This document shows, one piece after another, positions 25,040-33,707 of a stretch of 53,958 nucleotides of DNA. Location of the stretch: NCBI GenBank assembly GCA_040003315.1, contig JBDUCU010000005.1, forward strand, positions 1 to 53,958, read 5' to 3'. A program made the translations under genes and the position numbers. Numbering within the stretch: the stretch's first letter is position 1; every line of letters begins with the position of its first letter. This DNA is from JACCZX01 sp040003315. GTDB taxonomy: Bacteria; Pseudomonadota; Gammaproteobacteria; Burkholderiales; Burkholderiaceae_F. Under the pieces are notes generated by a model that was not told where the DNA came from, searched no databases, and saw nothing but the letters and a program-made list of their open reading frames with translations.

Positions 25040-26935
25040 GTGCCCCCGTTGATCAGCTCTCCGTTTCAGAAGCCGGGCCCCGCGGCATCGGGATCGCAAC
25101 TGACGGCGATCGTCATGTTCGTGACCATCACCGGCATTCTGTACTTTGGCCGCGATGTGCTGATTCCTCTCGCGCTGGCGGTGCTTCTGACCTTCCTGTT
25201 GGCGCCTGCGGTGCGGCGGCTGGAAAAGGTGGGACTGCCGCGCTCGGCTGCCACTGCCGTGATGGTCGGGATGTCGTGCCTCGTGATCGCCGGAATCGTA
25301 TGGGTGTCTGCGACTCAGCTACTGAACCTTGCGGCGCGACTGCCCGAGTACAAGAGCAACATTCAGGGCAAGGTCGCGACCTTTCGTGCCGACCCGCAAA
25401 GTAGTGTCCGCAAGGCGCGCCGCGCGATCGACGAGATCGAAGCCGAGGTCGCCAAGCAGAGCGCGGCCGACGCGCGATCGGGTCGTTCGTCCGCCGGTGC
25501 AGATCGGCCAGCGCGGGTGATCGTCGAGGCGACGCCGCAAACGCCTTTCGAATTTTTAAAGGAGGTGATGAAGCTGGTGGCGGTGCCGTTGACCACTGCG
25601 GCGGCGGTGATTCTTTTCACTGTCATCATGATGTTGCGGCGAGAGGATCTGCGTGATCGCGTAATTCGCCTGGTCGGCCACCGCCAGCTCAACGTCACAA
25701 CGCAAGTGCTCGAGGAAGCTGCCAGGCGCGTAAGCCGTTATCTGCGCATGCAGCTGATTGTCAACGTCACCTTCGGGTTGCCGGTCGGTATTGCGCTGTC
25801 TGTGCTCGGAGTGCCCAACGCGGCGCTTTGGGCACTGCTCGCTACTGTGCTGCGCTTCATCCCATATGCCGGTGTGTGGATCGCGGCAGCGATGCCGAGC
25901 GCGCTGGCATTTGCAATATCTGACGACTGGCAACTGGTGCTGTGGACCGTCAGCGTGTTTCTCGTGCTCGAGATTATTTGCAGCAACATCGTCGAGCCGT
26001 GGGTTTACGGTGCAAGCACAGGGATGTCGGCGATCGCAATCATTGTCGCCGCGATTTTCTGGACCTGGCTATGGGGCGCCGTCGGCCTTCTTCTGGCGGT
26101 GCCGCTGACCGTTTGTCTTGTTGTGATGGGGCGCTATGTTCCGCAACTCGAGTTCCTCAACATCATGCTGGGCGACCAGCCGGTCCTTTCGATCCAGGAT
26201 CGCATGTATCAGCGGCTGCTGGCGCGCGATCAGGAAGAGGCCGCCGAGCTGGCAGAAGGATATGTGGCCGATAACGGGCTCGAAGCGCTTTATGAAGACG
26301 TTCTGATCCCGGTCTTGGGTCTCGCGGAACGCGACCGGCACGACGATGCGCTTTCAGAAGAACGTGCGCAGTTTGTTCTCGACACCATGCGCACGCTGAT
26401 CGAGGATCTGTCGGAACCAGTGAGCGATGAAGCAAAGACTTCGGCGAAGGGCACGGAGGAGCAGCCCGAGTCGCGGGCGGAAGCGCAAGCTGAGCCGGTC
26501 ACGGTGTGCATCGTGCCGGCGCGCGATGAGGCGGACGAGTTGGTCGGTGCGATGCTCTTCAAATGCCTGGTGGCGCGCAACATCGGTGCCGAGCTGCTGA
26601 CGACTGGGTTACTAAAGAGCGAGGCGCTGAGCCGCGTCGAAGAAGTTGGCGCGCAAGCGGTGTACATCTCGGCGCTTCCGCCGGCGGCGATTCTGCACGC
26701 ATCCTTTTTTTGCAAGCGGCTGCGCGCAAAATTTCCGGAGCTGAAAATCGTCGCTGCGCTGTGGGGTGTCAAGGCCGATCTCGACAGAGGAATGAGCCGC
26801 TTACAGAGCGCCGGCGCTTCCGACGTTGTCGTCACGCTGAAGGCGGCGATCGAGAAGCTTCCGCCGGCTGCGCTGGTGCACGCGACCAAGCCGGCGGACG
26901 CCAGTACTCAAGCGGGCGCAGGCAGCGCGGCTTAG
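25040..26935 (+). CDS. AI-2E family (PerM-like) permease with C-terminal Rossmann-like domain
   Basis: About 631 residues from GTG 25040, chosen because CGGAG lies 8 bases upstream; ATG 24992 would add 16 residues but has no ribosome site. The first two thirds is the AI-2E/YhhT-type exporter fold: helices AIVMFVTITGILYFG, VLIPLALAVLLTFLLAPAVRRL, AVMVGMSCLVIAGIVWVSATQLL, a long periplasmic/coiled segment, then LTTAAAVILFTVIMMLRREDLRDR, LIVNVTFGLPVGIALSVLGVP and AIIVAAIFWTWLWGAVGLLLAVPLT. After an acidic linker (about residues 475-500) there is an extra domain of about 120 residues (VTVCIVPARDEADELVGAML to VVVTLKAAIEKL) with the alternating strand-helix pattern and GA-LLTTGLL/GAQAVYISALPP loops of B12-binding-like regulatory domains. 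No DxHxxG cobalamin motif is visible. Substrate unknown. Confidence 0.85.
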   Translation: MPPLISSPFQKPGPAASGSQLTAIVMFVTITGILYFGRDVLIPLALAVLLTFLLAPAVRRLEKVGLPRSAATAVMVGMSCLVIAGIVWVSATQLLNLAARLPEYKSNIQGKVATFRADPQSSVRKARRAIDEIEAEVAKQSAADARSGRSSAGADRPARVIVEATPQTPFEFLKEVMKLVAVPLTTAAAVILFTVIMMLRREDLRDRVIRLVGHRQLNVTTQVLEEAARRVSRYLRMQLIVNVTFGLPVGIALSVLGVPNAALWALLATVLRFIPYAGVWIAAAMPSALAFAISDDWQLVLWTVSVFLVLEIICSNIVEPWVYGASTGMSAIAIIVAAIFWTWLWGAVGLLLAVPLTVCLVVMGRYVPQLEFLNIMLGDQPVLSIQDRMYQRLLARDQEEAAELAEGYVADNGLEALYEDVLIPVLGLAERDRHDDALSEERAQFVLDTMRTLIEDLSEPVSDEAKTSAKGTEEQPESRAEAQAEPVTVCIVPARDEADELVGAMLFKCLVARNIGAELLTTGLLKSEALSRVEEVGAQAVYISALPPAAILHASFFCKRLRAKFPELKIVAALWGVKADLDRGMSRLQSAGASDVVVTLKAAIEKLPPAALVHATKPADASTQAGAGSAA

Positions 26936-26957
26936 CCGACTCTCGATTTGCTCGCGA

Positions 26958-29468
26958 TCAGACCGGTGGCGGATCGATTTGGCGTTCGAAATGCCGATGC
27001 CGCGCGATGGCCTTGACGAACGCATCCGCAACCGTCGCGCTGTCCTGCCGGCCAACGACGAGTAGCCCGGGGTCCTTGCTGCCATCGGGCAGCTTCTGCG
27101 GAATGGCGGCCGCTTCGAGCAGAGCGCCGGCACCTTGCAACGCAAGGATCGGCTTGCAGTGCCGATATTGAGTCTTGACGAACTCCATTGCCTGGCCATT
27201 GTTCAGCAACGCGGTGACGGCACTTTCTCCACTGGGCAGCACCAGCGCGTCGAACAGCACCGCCGGCGCAGTCTCCATCGTCGCTTCGACTTCGATGCTC
27301 TGAGCCGTTGCGGATTGCACCGCGCCCAGGCGATGGCCTACATAAATCGGAACAGCTCCCTGCGCGCTCAGAGCGTAGTAGATCGACTGCAACCCGACTG
27401 AATCGACGCCGTCGGCGACCAGGAATGCAACGCGGCGTGTGCGAATTGAACCATCCCCGGGGCGTGCGAACAGAGATAGCGCTGCCGAGCGGGTCACCTC
27501 GGGTTTGGCTGGCTTGGCGAGCACGCGCGGCAATGGCTCGGGCAGATCGATGCCCAGACCCTGCGCAACCTTTGAAGCCAGCTGGCGATCAACGTTCATC
27601 AACCCGGCAACCATGCGTGCTCGAATCGCCGGGGTCTGCACTTTTGTCAACTCGAAGCGGAACGCATCTGCGATATGGGCTTGCTCCACCGTCGTCTGGC
27701 TGTTGTAGAACAGAGTGCCCTGTGTGTAATGGTCGGCAAACTTCTCGGGCTTGCCGCGCAGCTTGTCGTCGCGCACCGGCTCCGGAAACGACGTAAAGCC
27801 TAGCTTGCCAGCTTGGAACGGACATCCACCGCCGAGCGAGTTCGGCTCGTACGAGACTCTGCCGCGCGGTATGGCTTGCCGGTGTATCCCGTCACGTTGA
27901 TTGTTGTGGACCTGCGCGATCGACGCATTAATCGGAAGCTCGTGAAAGTTCGGGCCACCCAGGCGGCTCAACTGTGTGTCGTGGTAAGAAAAGTTGCGTC
28001 CCTGCAGCAAAGGATCGTTGCTGAAATCGATGCCCGGGACCACGTGCTGAGTGCAGAAGGCAACCTGCTCTGTTTCTGCAAAGAAATTATCCGGGTTGCG
28101 GTTCAGCACCATCTTTCCAACAGTTCGCAACGGCACCAGTTCTTCCGGCACGATCTTGGTTGGATCGAGGACATCGAAACTGAACTCATCTGCCTGTTGT
28201 TCGGTAAACACCTGCAACGCCAGCTCGTACTCAGGGTACGCACCAGCTTCGATCGCTTCCCATAAATCGCGCCGGTGAAAATCCGGATCGGCGCCATTGA
28301 TCTTGACCGCTTCATCCCATACGACGGAATGTGTGCCGAGCACAGGACTCCAATGAAACTTGACGAACACCGAGTCGCCCTGTGCATTGACCATCCGAAA
28401 CGTGTGCACCCCAAAGCCCTGCATCATCCGGAAGCTGCGCGGGATGGCGCGATCCGACATCACCCACATCAGCATGTGCGTGATTTCGGGCATCAGGCTC
28501 GCAAAATCCCAGAACGTGTCGTGCGCGCTCGCGGCCTGCGGCATGGCATGGTGCGGCTCGGGTTTCACGGCGTGGACGAGATCGGGAAACTTCATCGCGT
28601 CCTGAATGAAGAACACCGGAATGTTGTTTCCCACCAGGTCCCAGTTGCCTTGATCGGTGTAGAACTTGACGGCGAAGCCGCGCACGTCGCGCGCGAGATC
28701 GAACGACCCGCGCTCGCCCGCGACCGTGGAAAAGCGCACGAACACCGGCGTGCGCTTGCCCGCTTCGGCAAACGGTGCAGCCTTTGTGATCTCGGTCAGA
28801 GCTTCGTAGCACTCGAAATAGCCGTGCGCCGCGGAGCCGCGCGCGTGGACGACTCGTTCCGGGATGCGCTCATGATCGAAGTGCGTGATCTTTTCGCGCA
28901 GGATGAAATCTTCGAGCAGTGTCGGACCGCGCAGTCCGGCTTTCAGAGAATTCTGGTTGTCTGCAACTGCGACGCCCTGGTTGGTCGTCAGCGCTCGTCC
29001 CGCCGAGTCGACGCGCACTTTTTCCAGCGTCGCATTGTTTGGGTTTTGTCCGGCGTCCGCAGCGCCGCCGGTTTTGCCATTTCTATTCGACTCGGTAATC
29101 GTGCTTGCAGAAACGTCGTCGGCCGGCGCCGCTTCACTTTGGCCCTGCGGCGGATTCAGCGCGCCCCGGCGTCCGTACTCGGCCGCCTTACTTGTATTCG
29201 AAGGAAACGAGCGCGCCAGGTCGTCGCTGCCGGCCATCTTGCCCGCAACGCGTGCCGCGGCCGCTTCCGCGCGCACGTCAGGGCTGCTGCTATCGATACC
29301 GCCAATCAACGCAGACGCCCCGCGCGCAACGACGCCCTTACCGGCGCGTGCAGGGCTGCGCGCGGAGGGCCCACTGACTGAGGCTTTATCGGAGCCGCCG
29401 CTGGCGGGATTCTGAGGTTTGCGGCCAGCAGCAGGCGCTGCTTTGGAGCTCGGGCGTTTTGTTGCCAT
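26958..29468 (-). CDS. katE: large-subunit catalase (HPII type)
   Basis: Monofunctional haem catalase of the large-subunit clade, 836 residues, dismutating hydrogen peroxide. The core begins near LTTNQGV (residue about 160). Catalytic residues by alignment to HPII: His208 in RVVHARGSAAHG, Asn281 in GNNIPVFFIQD and haem-ligand Tyr495 in NFSYHDTQLSRLGG. A C-terminal DJ-1/PfpI-like flavodoxin-fold domain (from about residue 670, VAFLVADGVDSVGLQSIYYAL) completes the clade architecture. Two oddities: the N-terminal disordered extension, rich in Lys, Ser, Ala and Gly, is about 80 residues longer than in E. coli. Also, position 472, equivalent to HPII His392 that cross-links to the haem tyrosine, is Cys (FCTQHVVPG). 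AGGAA precedes the start. First gene upstream-most in a stress group on this strand after the haemerythrin gene. Confidence 0.96.
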   Translation of the reverse strand: MATKRPSSKAAPAAGRKPQNPASGGSDKASVSGPSARSPARAGKGVVARGASALIGGIDSSSPDVRAEAAAARVAGKMAGSDDLARSFPSNTSKAAEYGRRGALNPPQGQSEAAPADDVSASTITESNRNGKTGGAADAGQNPNNATLEKVRVDSAGRALTTNQGVAVADNQNSLKAGLRGPTLLEDFILREKITHFDHERIPERVVHARGSAAHGYFECYEALTEITKAAPFAEAGKRTPVFVRFSTVAGERGSFDLARDVRGFAVKFYTDQGNWDLVGNNIPVFFIQDAMKFPDLVHAVKPEPHHAMPQAASAHDTFWDFASLMPEITHMLMWVMSDRAIPRSFRMMQGFGVHTFRMVNAQGDSVFVKFHWSPVLGTHSVVWDEAVKINGADPDFHRRDLWEAIEAGAYPEYELALQVFTEQQADEFSFDVLDPTKIVPEELVPLRTVGKMVLNRNPDNFFAETEQVAFCTQHVVPGIDFSNDPLLQGRNFSYHDTQLSRLGGPNFHELPINASIAQVHNNQRDGIHRQAIPRGRVSYEPNSLGGGCPFQAGKLGFTSFPEPVRDDKLRGKPEKFADHYTQGTLFYNSQTTVEQAHIADAFRFELTKVQTPAIRARMVAGLMNVDRQLASKVAQGLGIDLPEPLPRVLAKPAKPEVTRSAALSLFARPGDGSIRTRRVAFLVADGVDSVGLQSIYYALSAQGAVPIYVGHRLGAVQSATAQSIEVEATMETAPAVLFDALVLPSGESAVTALLNNGQAMEFVKTQYRHCKPILALQGAGALLEAAAIPQKLPDGSKDPGLLVVGRQDSATVADAFVKAIARHRHFERQIDPPPV

Positions 29469-29536
29469 GGCGTTCCTGGGTCATCGGGGAGTTCGCCAAT
29501 AGCAGGCAGCGTGCCCCACGCCGCGGGGTCGCTTTG

Positions 29537-30094
29537 TTATGCCTTCGCTTTGGCCTGCATCAACTCGGCCTTGCGCGCTTCGATCTGTTGGCCGAGCGTG
29601 ACCGTATCAACCTTGGCGCGGCGCACCTTCGGAAACATTTCTCCCTCTTCTTCCTGAACGTGGTGGTTGATGTACTCACCGAGAACTTTTACCTTGGCGT
29701 CATAGTGATCGTCTGACGGAGACGACGACTCGATTTGAGCAATCAAATCTTTCGCGCTGGCGTGCTCGACATCGGCTTCGTCGATCAGGTCAGGTTCGGC
29801 AAGCGCTTTGCGTGCCGCGGGATAGAAGAGCTCCTCTTCGGCAGTGGCATGCGCAACTAATTCCGCACAGATCGTCTTCGCCAGCTGCTGCCGTTCGCTG
29901 CTGCCTGCGTCGGCCTTTGCCAGTCGATCGTATTGCTTGAACATTTTCTTGACCCGCGCATGGTCCGCGGTCAATTGAGCAATTGCTTCGCTCTTCTGGG
30001 TCTTGCTCGGCGCGGCTTTTTTTGAAGCCGTCTTTCGGCTGGATCTTGTGGCAGTTTTCTGGGTTGAGGATTTCACTGATTTCTTGGTAACCAT
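29537..30094 (-). CDS. haemerythrin-like (HHE) domain protein
   Basis: 185 residues. A basic, Ser/Thr/Lys-rich leader (residues 1-35, TKKSVKSSTQKTATRSSRK, histone-tail-like) is followed by a four-helix HHE domain with the metal-binding set: His in TADHARVKKMF, His and Glu in VAHATAEEELFYP, His in DVEHASAKDL, and His-His/Glu in YINHHVQEEEGEMFP. Such proteins bind a di-iron centre and are linked to oxygen, NO or peroxide sensing and iron repair; cytosolic here, with no signal peptide. Good ribosome site (GGAG) before ATG 30094. It lies 68 bases before katE in the same direction, so joint expression under oxidative stress is plausible. Confidence 0.92.
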   Translation of the reverse strand: MVTKKSVKSSTQKTATRSSRKTASKKAAPSKTQKSEAIAQLTADHARVKKMFKQYDRLAKADAGSSERQQLAKTICAELVAHATAEEELFYPAARKALAEPDLIDEADVEHASAKDLIAQIESSSPSDDHYDAKVKVLGEYINHHVQEEEGEMFPKVRRAKVDTVTLGQQIEARKAELMQAKAKA

Positions 30095-30111
30095 ATCACT
30101 CCGTCGAGTTG

Positions 30112-30140
30112 AAAAAAAGAAGCCCCGCCGAAGCGGGGCC
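30112..30140 (-). terminator. rho-independent terminator (minus strand)
   Basis: Read on the minus strand: GCCCCGC (from 30139) with loop TTCG and GCGGGGC (to 30122), a perfect 7-bp GC stem, then CTTC and seven T residues (30118-30112). It lies 20 bases after the stop of the glycine-zipper gene and before the haemerythrin gene, separating the two transcripts. Confidence 0.88.
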
Positions 30141-30159
30141 GTTTAGACGTAAGAAAGCT

Positions 30160-30639
30160 TTAGTACTTTGTATCCCAGCCAGCCCGTGCTGAACGTTTGG
30201 CTTTTTCCCAGCCCAGGCGCGACTTACCCTTGACGGTCTCGTAGTCGCGAGCGAGCGAGTGTTCGACTTCTTCAAAACGAGCACTCGCGTTACGTGCGCG
30301 GGCATCGGCACCCAACCGGTAACTTGGCGCGTAGTCGTCGTAGGTCATGCCGTTTTCGAAGTACGGTTCGCGCTCGTAACGACCCCGCCAGTGGGTATCG
30401 ACCACGGTCGGATCGATACTCTCGGCCACCGCTTTGCCGGCCAGGCCGCCAGCAACGGCACCGACTGCGGCGCCGATCACCGTGCCGACCGGGCCCGCAG
30501 CGAGCGTTCCGGCTGCTGCACCTGCCGCGATACCACCTGCTGCCGCGCCGATCCCGGTTCCTACCGGGTGCGCGCCGGGCGCGCCGCTGATCGGGTCGCG
30601 ATTGGCATCTGGAGTTTTGTCAATGGTGTCTCGATTCAT
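30160..30639 (-). CDS. glycine-zipper domain protein
   Basis: 159 residues from ATG 30639 (MNRDTIDKTPDANRDP), which has GGAG 7 bases upstream; the frame is open 22 more codons. The central part is a long glycine-zipper (GIGAAAGGIAAGAAAGTLAAG and VIGAAVGAVAGGLAG, about residues 28-70), able to form membrane-associated helical packing. A soluble C-terminal half follows: DTHWRGRYEREPYFENG, YAPSYRLGADARARN and a charged end SRLGWEKAKRSARAGWD. No signal peptide is present. Proteins of this shape are common in Burkholderiales stress loci next to GlsB/YeaQ, CsbD and catalase genes, but their role is unknown. Terminator at 30112-30140. Confidence 0.8.
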   Translation of the reverse strand: MNRDTIDKTPDANRDPISGAPGAHPVGTGIGAAAGGIAAGAAAGTLAAGPVGTVIGAAVGAVAGGLAGKAVAESIDPTVVDTHWRGRYEREPYFENGMTYDDYAPSYRLGADARARNASARFEEVEHSLARDYETVKGKSRLGWEKAKRSARAGWDTKY

Positions 30640-30664
30640 TTCGTCTCCCTTGTGTGCTTCTGAC

Positions 30665-30934
30665 TTAACGTACCTTGCCGCGCCGGACCAGATTGACAAT
30701 GGCAAGCAAGATAATTGCGCCGATCAATGAAACCACCAGCGCTCCGATGCTGAACGCGTCTTGATTGATGGTCGGAACGCCCACTAGCGGGCTAATCAGC
30801 CAGCCACCCAGCAATGCGCCGACAATACCTACGACGATGTTCAGAAAGATCCCTTGCTGTGCGTCGGTTTTCATGATCATGCTTGCAACCCAGCCAATCA
30901 GTCCGCCAACGACGATCCAAATGATGAAATTCAT
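30665..30934 (-). CDS. GlsB/YeaQ/YmgE family membrane protein
   Basis: 89 residues from ATG 30934, with an AGGAAAGGGG ribosome site upstream. Three hydrophobic helices: MNFIIWIVVGGLIGWVASMIM, IFLNIVVGIVGALLGGWLIS and AFSIGALVVSLIGAIILLAIV, ending in NLVRRGKVR. This is the transglycosylase-associated (GlsB/YeaQ) family of small inner-membrane proteins, induced by general and envelope stress in enterics. Directly upstream of the glycine-zipper gene (25 bases) and probably co-transcribed with it; divergent from the broken flavoprotein gene. Confidence 0.92.
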   Translation of the reverse strand: MNFIIWIVVGGLIGWVASMIMKTDAQQGIFLNIVVGIVGALLGGWLISPLVGVPTINQDAFSIGALVVSLIGAIILLAIVNLVRRGKVR

Positions 30935-31038
30935 GCTGTACCCCTTTCCTCTCACAGAGTGTTTAGATAAAACAATAGGTGTCAATGCAAAGACTGTGCC
31001 CGGCCCCGTTGTCCACGACGTTATTGCGGAGCGGCAAC

Positions 31039-32028
31039 ATGACGCGTGAGCATTGGGACACGATCATCGTTGGCGGAGGACCGGCGGGCCTGTCCGCTGC
31101 CCTGATGCTTGGGCGGTGCTGCCGCAACGTCCTTGTGTGCGATGCGGGCAAACCGCGCAATTCGGCGGCTAAGCAGATGCATGCGTTTCTGACGCGCGAC
31201 GGGATCACTCCGTCACACTTCTTGCAGATTGCACGCGAACAGTTGAACAACTAGGGCAATGTGCACTTTTGGGAAGGCGAAGTTACCGATGCTGCTCGTG
31301 TGTCGCCGCATCTGTTTCGTGTGTTCCTCGATGGCAATCGATCGGAACTTGCGCGAAAGTTGTTGATCGCTACCGGCGTCCAGGATCAGTTGCCGAAACT
31401 TCGGGGTATCGAGCAATTCTGGGGCACGAGCGTTCTTCAGTGCCCTTATTGCGAAGGCTGGGAGTTCCAGGACGCGCCCATTGCAGTCTATGGCAAGCGC
31501 CTGCGAGGCTTCGAGATGGCGCGTGCAATGAGTGCGTGGACCTCGGATATCGTTCTATGCAGCGACGGGCGTGCGAGTCTGAAGGCAAATGAGATCGCCG
31601 AGCTTGCGCGCAACGGAATTGAATTGATCGAAGACCGCATTGCCGAGCTCAGCGGATGCAACGGCCAGCTCGAGGCTGTGGTGTTTAGAGGCGGACGCCG
31701 ATTGCAGTGCCGCGCTCTGTTCTTCGATACGCCGTGCGTGTCGCAATCACGGCTTGCAGTTAAATTGGGCTGTCGCCTAACGAAGGGCGGTGGCATCCGG
31801 TGCGGTCAGTATGAGGCGACCGACGTTCCGGGCGTTTTCGTCGCAGGCAACATCATCGACGATGTGCAATTAGCAATTGTGGCCGCTGCAGAAGGTGCGC
31901 GCGCAGCCTTCGGCATCAACCGGTCGCTGACGCGCGAGGATTTTGATCGCCGCGCGACGGGTGTTCAGCATGTCGAGCATCCGCAGGTTGACGATAAGAA
32001 TGTGCAGCGGCGCAGGCCGCGAACCTGA
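31039..32028 (+). pseudogene. thioredoxin-reductase-like flavoprotein interrupted by an in-frame TAG
   Basis: One continuous frame of about 329 codons, broken only at codon 72 by TAG (31252-31254). The upstream part has the FAD motif TIIVGGGPAGLSAALMLGR (residues 8-26) and ends AREQLNN; reading continues in phase with GNVHFWEGEV, which matches the PNVEF-type segment usual at this point. Downstream are the redox pair CPYCEGWEF (about residue 136), the second nucleotide-binding region and the terminal FAD-binding VPGVFVAGNIIDDVQLAIVAAAEG. A GTG at 31261 could restart translation but would lack the FAD site. Read as a pseudogene by nonsense mutation; a sequencing error or suppressed amber codon is the alternative. 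Confidence 0.85.
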
Positions 32029-32035
32029 TGCACTG

Positions 32036-32530
32036 ATGCCGATGACGGAAGAATTGCTGATCCAGGTTATCAAGGCGCTCGCGTACTACGCAGCGTTGAT
32101 TGTGATCATGCGCCTGGCTGGAAAGCGTCTGGCCGGGCAAACCACGACATTCGATCTGCTCGTGTTGATCACGCTGGGTGTCGTGATCCAGAGCACCGCG
32201 CTGCAGGTGGGTTGGCCGAATGCAGTTGTTTTCGTCGCAACCGTGTTTATGGCTCACCGGGGACTGGCCGCGCTGTGTGCGCATTCCACACGCATTCGTC
32301 ATTGGGTGCGCGGCAAGCCAAGTGTGCTGGTACGCGATGGTCAGGTCATCGACGCTGCGCTCGAGCGTGAAAGCGTGAGCCGCGCGGAGCTTTTGGCAGG
32401 CTTGCGAAAGCTCGGCTATGACGCGCCGGATGCCGTCAAGTTGGCGGTGCTGGAAGAGACTGGGCACATTTCCGCGGTCGGCGCGGACGGCACCAGCCCG
32501 AGCGCCACGGCGGAGCCGGTCAATTCGTAG
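32036..32530 (+). CDS. YetF/DUF421 family membrane protein
   Basis: About 164 residues (ATG 32036 or 32042, eight bases after the flavoprotein stop). DUF421 pattern: N-terminal helix VIKALAYYAALIVIMRLAGKR, then TTFDLLVLITLGVVIQSTAL and the short helix AVVFVATVFMAHRGLAAL, followed by the cytosolic YetF domain with GKPSVLVRDGQVIDAALERESVSRAEL and LRKLGYDAPDAVKLAVLEETGHIS. Proteins of this family are inner-membrane proteins with a poorly understood role, some in spore or stress physiology. Its end overlaps the tail of the convergent esterase gene by 11 bases. Confidence 0.9.
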   Translation: MPMTEELLIQVIKALAYYAALIVIMRLAGKRLAGQTTTFDLLVLITLGVVIQSTALQVGWPNAVVFVATVFMAHRGLAALCAHSTRIRHWVRGKPSVLVRDGQVIDAALERESVSRAELLAGLRKLGYDAPDAVKLAVLEETGHISAVGADGTSPSATAEPVNS

Positions 32531-33695
32531 CGCTCAGTGGTGCCCCTGCCCCTGGTGCACGATGGTGATCGAAAAAATCCAGCATTGCCTTTGTTGCATC
32601 GGGCCCGCGCGCATCGGCGAACGAACCCGCGCGGTTGCCGCCGGCCCATGCGTGGCCTGCGCCGTATAACTGCCAGTATTCGATCACGCCGATACCCCCG
32701 GCATCTGTATAAACAGTACGGTGGTAGCCATGGCTATCCTCGGTTGCAACGGCCGTTTGCACGCGAGGCTGCGACGGCTGATCTCGTGCAAGTGTCTGGC
32801 GCGCAGCGAGGGCATCTTCAACCAGCCGTGCGGCGTTGATCGGGTTGACCGTTCGGTCGGCATCCCCATGCAGCACGATCAGTGGAACCACCCGTCCCGC
32901 GTTACTGAGCTTGGACGTTGGCCGCGGCAGCCCGTGCGTCAGCGGTGATCGGCCGGTTTTCATCAATGCGAGTGCCGATGGCACATTGTTTGCAGCGCCG
33001 ACCGGCAACCCTGAGTGGACTCCGATTGCTGCGTACAAGTCGGGATAGGTGTGTCCCAGGATTGCCGCCATCGCACCTCCTGCCGATAGGCCCGCCACGT
33101 AGATGCGCCGTATGTCGACCCGATACTCGTCGGCTATCTGGCTCGTGATGCCCGCAATGATGGCCGGTTCACCGCGACCTCCGTGCTGGTCGCCAGGACG
33201 AAACCAATTCCAGCATCGATGCGAATTGGCGCGCTGGATCTGCTCCGGATAGGCCACCAGGCAGCGCCTGCCTTCGGCCCAGCGGTTAGCTCGTGTGCCC
33301 ATCGCAAAGTCATCTGGGTCCTGCGTGCAGCCGTGCAACATGATGATCAATGGCAGCGGCGCCTCTGTGTAACACGACGGCACATACAACTTAAAACTGC
33401 GCGAGCCGACATCGCTCGAAAAAGTCTTGCTGAGGAATGTGCCCGATTCAACCGGCAACAGCGGTTCGTCTTCCAGCGGTGCCTGCGCAGGAATCGGCTC
33501 GAGTATTTCGGCGTCGCGGTGACGCGGCGGCTGCAAGCCGACAACCTCTGAATCGATGGTCGGTGCAGCGATCGGATAGGTCCCGGATGCGCGCAGAAGC
33601 CGCTGGATCAAGCGCGTGGCAGTTGCTGGCCCGCGCACGCGCAGCAGCTGCGTGGCCTGCCGCATCGCCTCGATGAACGGCTTGTCTACTTTCAA
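32520..33695 (-). CDS. PHB depolymerase-type esterase (alpha/beta hydrolase)
   Basis: 391 residues. A variable N-terminal region of about 95 residues is followed by the esterase-PHB domain: SRSFKLYVPSCY, the oxyanion region LIIMLHGCTQDPDDFA (about residue 118), the nucleophile elbow GLSAGGAMA (about residue 205), an acid in VLHGDADRTVNP (about residue 282) and the histidine in YGAGHAWAGG (about residue 355). This is the catalytic Ser-Asp-His set. No signal peptide is evident, which argues for an intracellular esterase rather than a secreted polymer depolymerase; the true substrate may be another ester. It follows the CopG-type regulator by 12 bases in the same direction. Confidence 0.92.
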   Translation of the reverse strand: MKVDKPFIEAMRQATQLLRVRGPATATRLIQRLLRASGTYPIAAPTIDSEVVGLQPPRHRDAEILEPIPAQAPLEDEPLLPVESGTFLSKTFSSDVGSRSFKLYVPSCYTEAPLPLIIMLHGCTQDPDDFAMGTRANRWAEGRRCLVAYPEQIQRANSHRCWNWFRPGDQHGGRGEPAIIAGITSQIADEYRVDIRRIYVAGLSAGGAMAAILGHTYPDLYAAIGVHSGLPVGAANNVPSALALMKTGRSPLTHGLPRPTSKLSNAGRVVPLIVLHGDADRTVNPINAARLVEDALAARQTLARDQPSQPRVQTAVATEDSHGYHRTVYTDAGGIGVIEYWQLYGAGHAWAGGNRAGSFADARGPDATKAMLDFFDHHRAPGAGAPLSATN

Positions 33696-33707
33696 ATTTC
33701 CTCCGGT

